29,296 nucleotides of DNA, taken from the NCBI GenBank assembly GCA_004366195.1, contig ML214172.1:892-30187 (forward strand), given 5' to 3'. A program made the position numbers and the translations under genes. Origin of the DNA: Actinomycetota bacterium (GTDB taxonomy: Bacteria; Actinomycetota; UBA4738; HRBIN12). The stretch's first letter is position 1; every line of letters starts with the position of its first letter. Shown here one piece after another: positions 28,384 through 29,296 of this stretch. A model generated the notes under the pieces. It did no database searches. It was not told the origin of the DNA and was given only the letters and a program-made list of their open reading frames with translations.

Positions 28384-28674
28384 TCACCGGACGAAGGCGC
28401 AGGAGCAAGGCGACGAACCGCACTTCGGGCAGCCGTCCGCGTAGCGGGCGGCCGCCGCGGCGAGATCCACGCCCACCAGGTTCGCGAGCGAGGTCAGCCA
28501 CGCGAGCACGTCCCCGAGCTCGTGCTCGAGCTCGGCGGGGTCCCCGCGACGGAGCGCCTTCGCGAGCTCGCCGACCTCCTCCGCGAACCATCGGAACGTG
28601 CCGTCGCGGCCGCGCTTGGCGTCGCGGCGGTAGTAGGTGCGGCGCAGCGAGGCCTGCAGGTCCGAGATCTCCAT
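28384..28674 (-). CDS. MazG-like nucleotide pyrophosphohydrolase with C-terminal Cys cluster
   Basis: The 96-residue protein from ATG 28674 has the MazG helix pattern: FRWFAEEVGELAKALRRGD (EExxE metal ligands) and LEHELGDVLAWLTSLANLVG (ExxD). These bind magnesium and hydrolyse NTPs to NMP and pyrophosphate, often for house-cleaning of abnormal nucleotides. The C-terminus CPKCGSSPCSC is a Cys cluster that may bind zinc. The start overlaps the MFS stop (TGATG). Confidence 0.85.
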   Translation of the reverse strand: MEISDLQASLRRTYYRRDAKRGRDGTFRWFAEEVGELAKALRRGDPAELEHELGDVLAWLTSLANLVGVDLAAAAARYADGCPKCGSSPCSCAFVR

Positions 28675-29296
28675 CAGGTCGCCGAGTCTACCCGGGCCTG
28701 CCCCGGCTCCGGCAGACGCCGAGCGATCGCGAGCAGCATGAGCGCGGCGAGCAGACCGATGCCGAAGGACCCACCGATCCCCACCCGCAGCTCGGCGCCG
28801 ACGGTCTCGGCCAGGGCGATGACGGCGCCCCCGAACCCCGCGCCCATCGCCCACCCCAGGGTGTCCATGAGCAGGGTGGCGGACAGCTCGCTCGCCTCCT
28901 CGCCCTCGGCGGCGACGTTCATCACCGAAAGGGGGATGGAAGGGAACGCGATGCCCATGCCGATGCCGGCGACCGTCCACCCCGCGTAGGAGATCGCGAG
29001 GGGGAGGTGGACCAGCGCGGTGGCCGCGGCGACGAGCCCCACCGCGACCATGGTCGTTCCGAGCAGGACCAGGGCGCCGATGCGGTGGTGCGTCACGGCC
29101 CGCGACTGCCACCAGCTCCCGAGCGACCAGGCGACGGTCATGGCCGCGAGCACCGCTCCCGCCTCGGCCAGGGAGCGGCCGTTCACCGCCCGGAGCATCA
29201 GGGTGGCGACGGAGTCCGCCGCCCCCAACGGGGCGGCGAGGAGGAAGGCGGCCGCGGCCGCCGCCGGCAGGCAGTGGCGTGCCGCGAAGGTCCCCG
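28674..29296 (-). CDS. MFS-type transporter, N-terminal part outside the window
   Basis: The frame is open from the right edge (GTFAARHCLPAAAAAAFLLA) to TGA 28676-28674, so 206 C-terminal residues are present. It shows about six hydrophobic segments, including AGAVLAAMTVAWSLGSWWQSR, LVLLGTTMVAVGLVAAATAL and YAGWTVAGIGMGIAFPSIPL, as in the C-terminal half of 14-helix drug:H+ antiporters. A TTG at 29228 is not a credible start because the helix before it continues upstream. Substrate unknown; multidrug efflux is the usual assignment. Confidence 0.75.
   Translation of the reverse strand, partial: GTFAARHCLPAAAAAAFLLAAPLGAADSVATLMLRAVNGRSLAEAGAVLAAMTVAWSLGSWWQSRAVTHHRIGALVLLGTTMVAVGLVAAATALVHLPLAISYAGWTVAGIGMGIAFPSIPLSVMNVAAEGEEASELSATLLMDTLGWAMGAGFGGAVIALAETVGAELRVGIGGSFGIGLLAALMLLAIARRLPEPGQARVDSAT

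Noticed and set aside
1..29296. CRISPR arrays, insertion sequences, integrase or attachment sites
   Set aside because: No regularly spaced repeats, transposase or integrase motifs were seen. The tRNA-Ser gene has no obvious duplicated 3' end nearby that would mark an integration site.

Overview
The window is very GC-rich (about 70 % or more by eye) with dense coding, GTG/TTG starts, 1-14 nt gene overlaps and several genes whose start codon lies only 6-9 nt after a TANNNT -10 box (leaderless genes). Together with a dnaX-recR-lysC-asd backbone and a lysC that carries an internal beta-subunit start, this suggests a member of the Actinomycetota, probably a deep-branching one because the SRP RNA is the large, Alu-domain type. 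The exact lineage cannot be settled from the sequence alone.

Layout. 1-2050 (+): the end of an Arg/Glu-rich coiled-coil protein, a von Willebrand A-type lipoprotein broken by a one-base shift, and a membrane-tailed conserved protein with no clear stop. 2280-13336: an accessory metabolic locus with a DeoR-type regulator, an MNT-fold nucleotidyltransferase, a metallophosphoesterase, an APC permease, and two copies of a two-gene module (FAD-dependent dimethylglycine/sarcosine dehydrogenase-GcvT fusion plus choline-kinase-like kinase). The two modules face each other tail to tail. 13484-17819: DoxX, an orphan PIN-domain RNase, a D-amino-acid dehydrogenase/glycine oxidase-type enzyme, tRNA-Ser(GGA), an MtnX-like HAD phosphatase, a HepT/MntA toxin-antitoxin pair and a small membrane protein. 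17908-20573: large SRP RNA, dnaX, recR (no ybaB between them). 20574-24398: a small predicted secreted peptide, an exported unknown protein, an ECF-sigma/DUF4349 chimera and a DPP4-like S9 peptidase. 24411-27847: lysC, a zinc-ribbon membrane protein, asd and a HIT hydrolase. 27887-29296 (-): MFS transporter (cut by the window end), MazG-like pyrophosphohydrolase, GNAT acetyltransferase.

How it may work together. The 2.3-13.3 kb locus reads as uptake (permease), phosphorylation (kinases) and oxidative demethylation into tetrahydrofolate (FAD-GcvT fusions) of an N-methylated or amino-alcohol compound, under a DeoR-type regulator. The nucleotidyltransferase and phosphoesterase are in the same transcription unit but have no obvious step in that scheme, and the substrate is unknown; this is the most system-like part of the window. 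The right half is mostly housekeeping: protein targeting (SRP RNA), replication and repair (dnaX, recR) and the aspartate pathway (lysC, asd).

Several places look like one-base shifts or fusions (VWA gene near 851, dnaX end near 19930, the open end of the 1301 gene, the sigma/DUF4349 junction near 22082). They may be real decay or assembly errors, and reads would decide.
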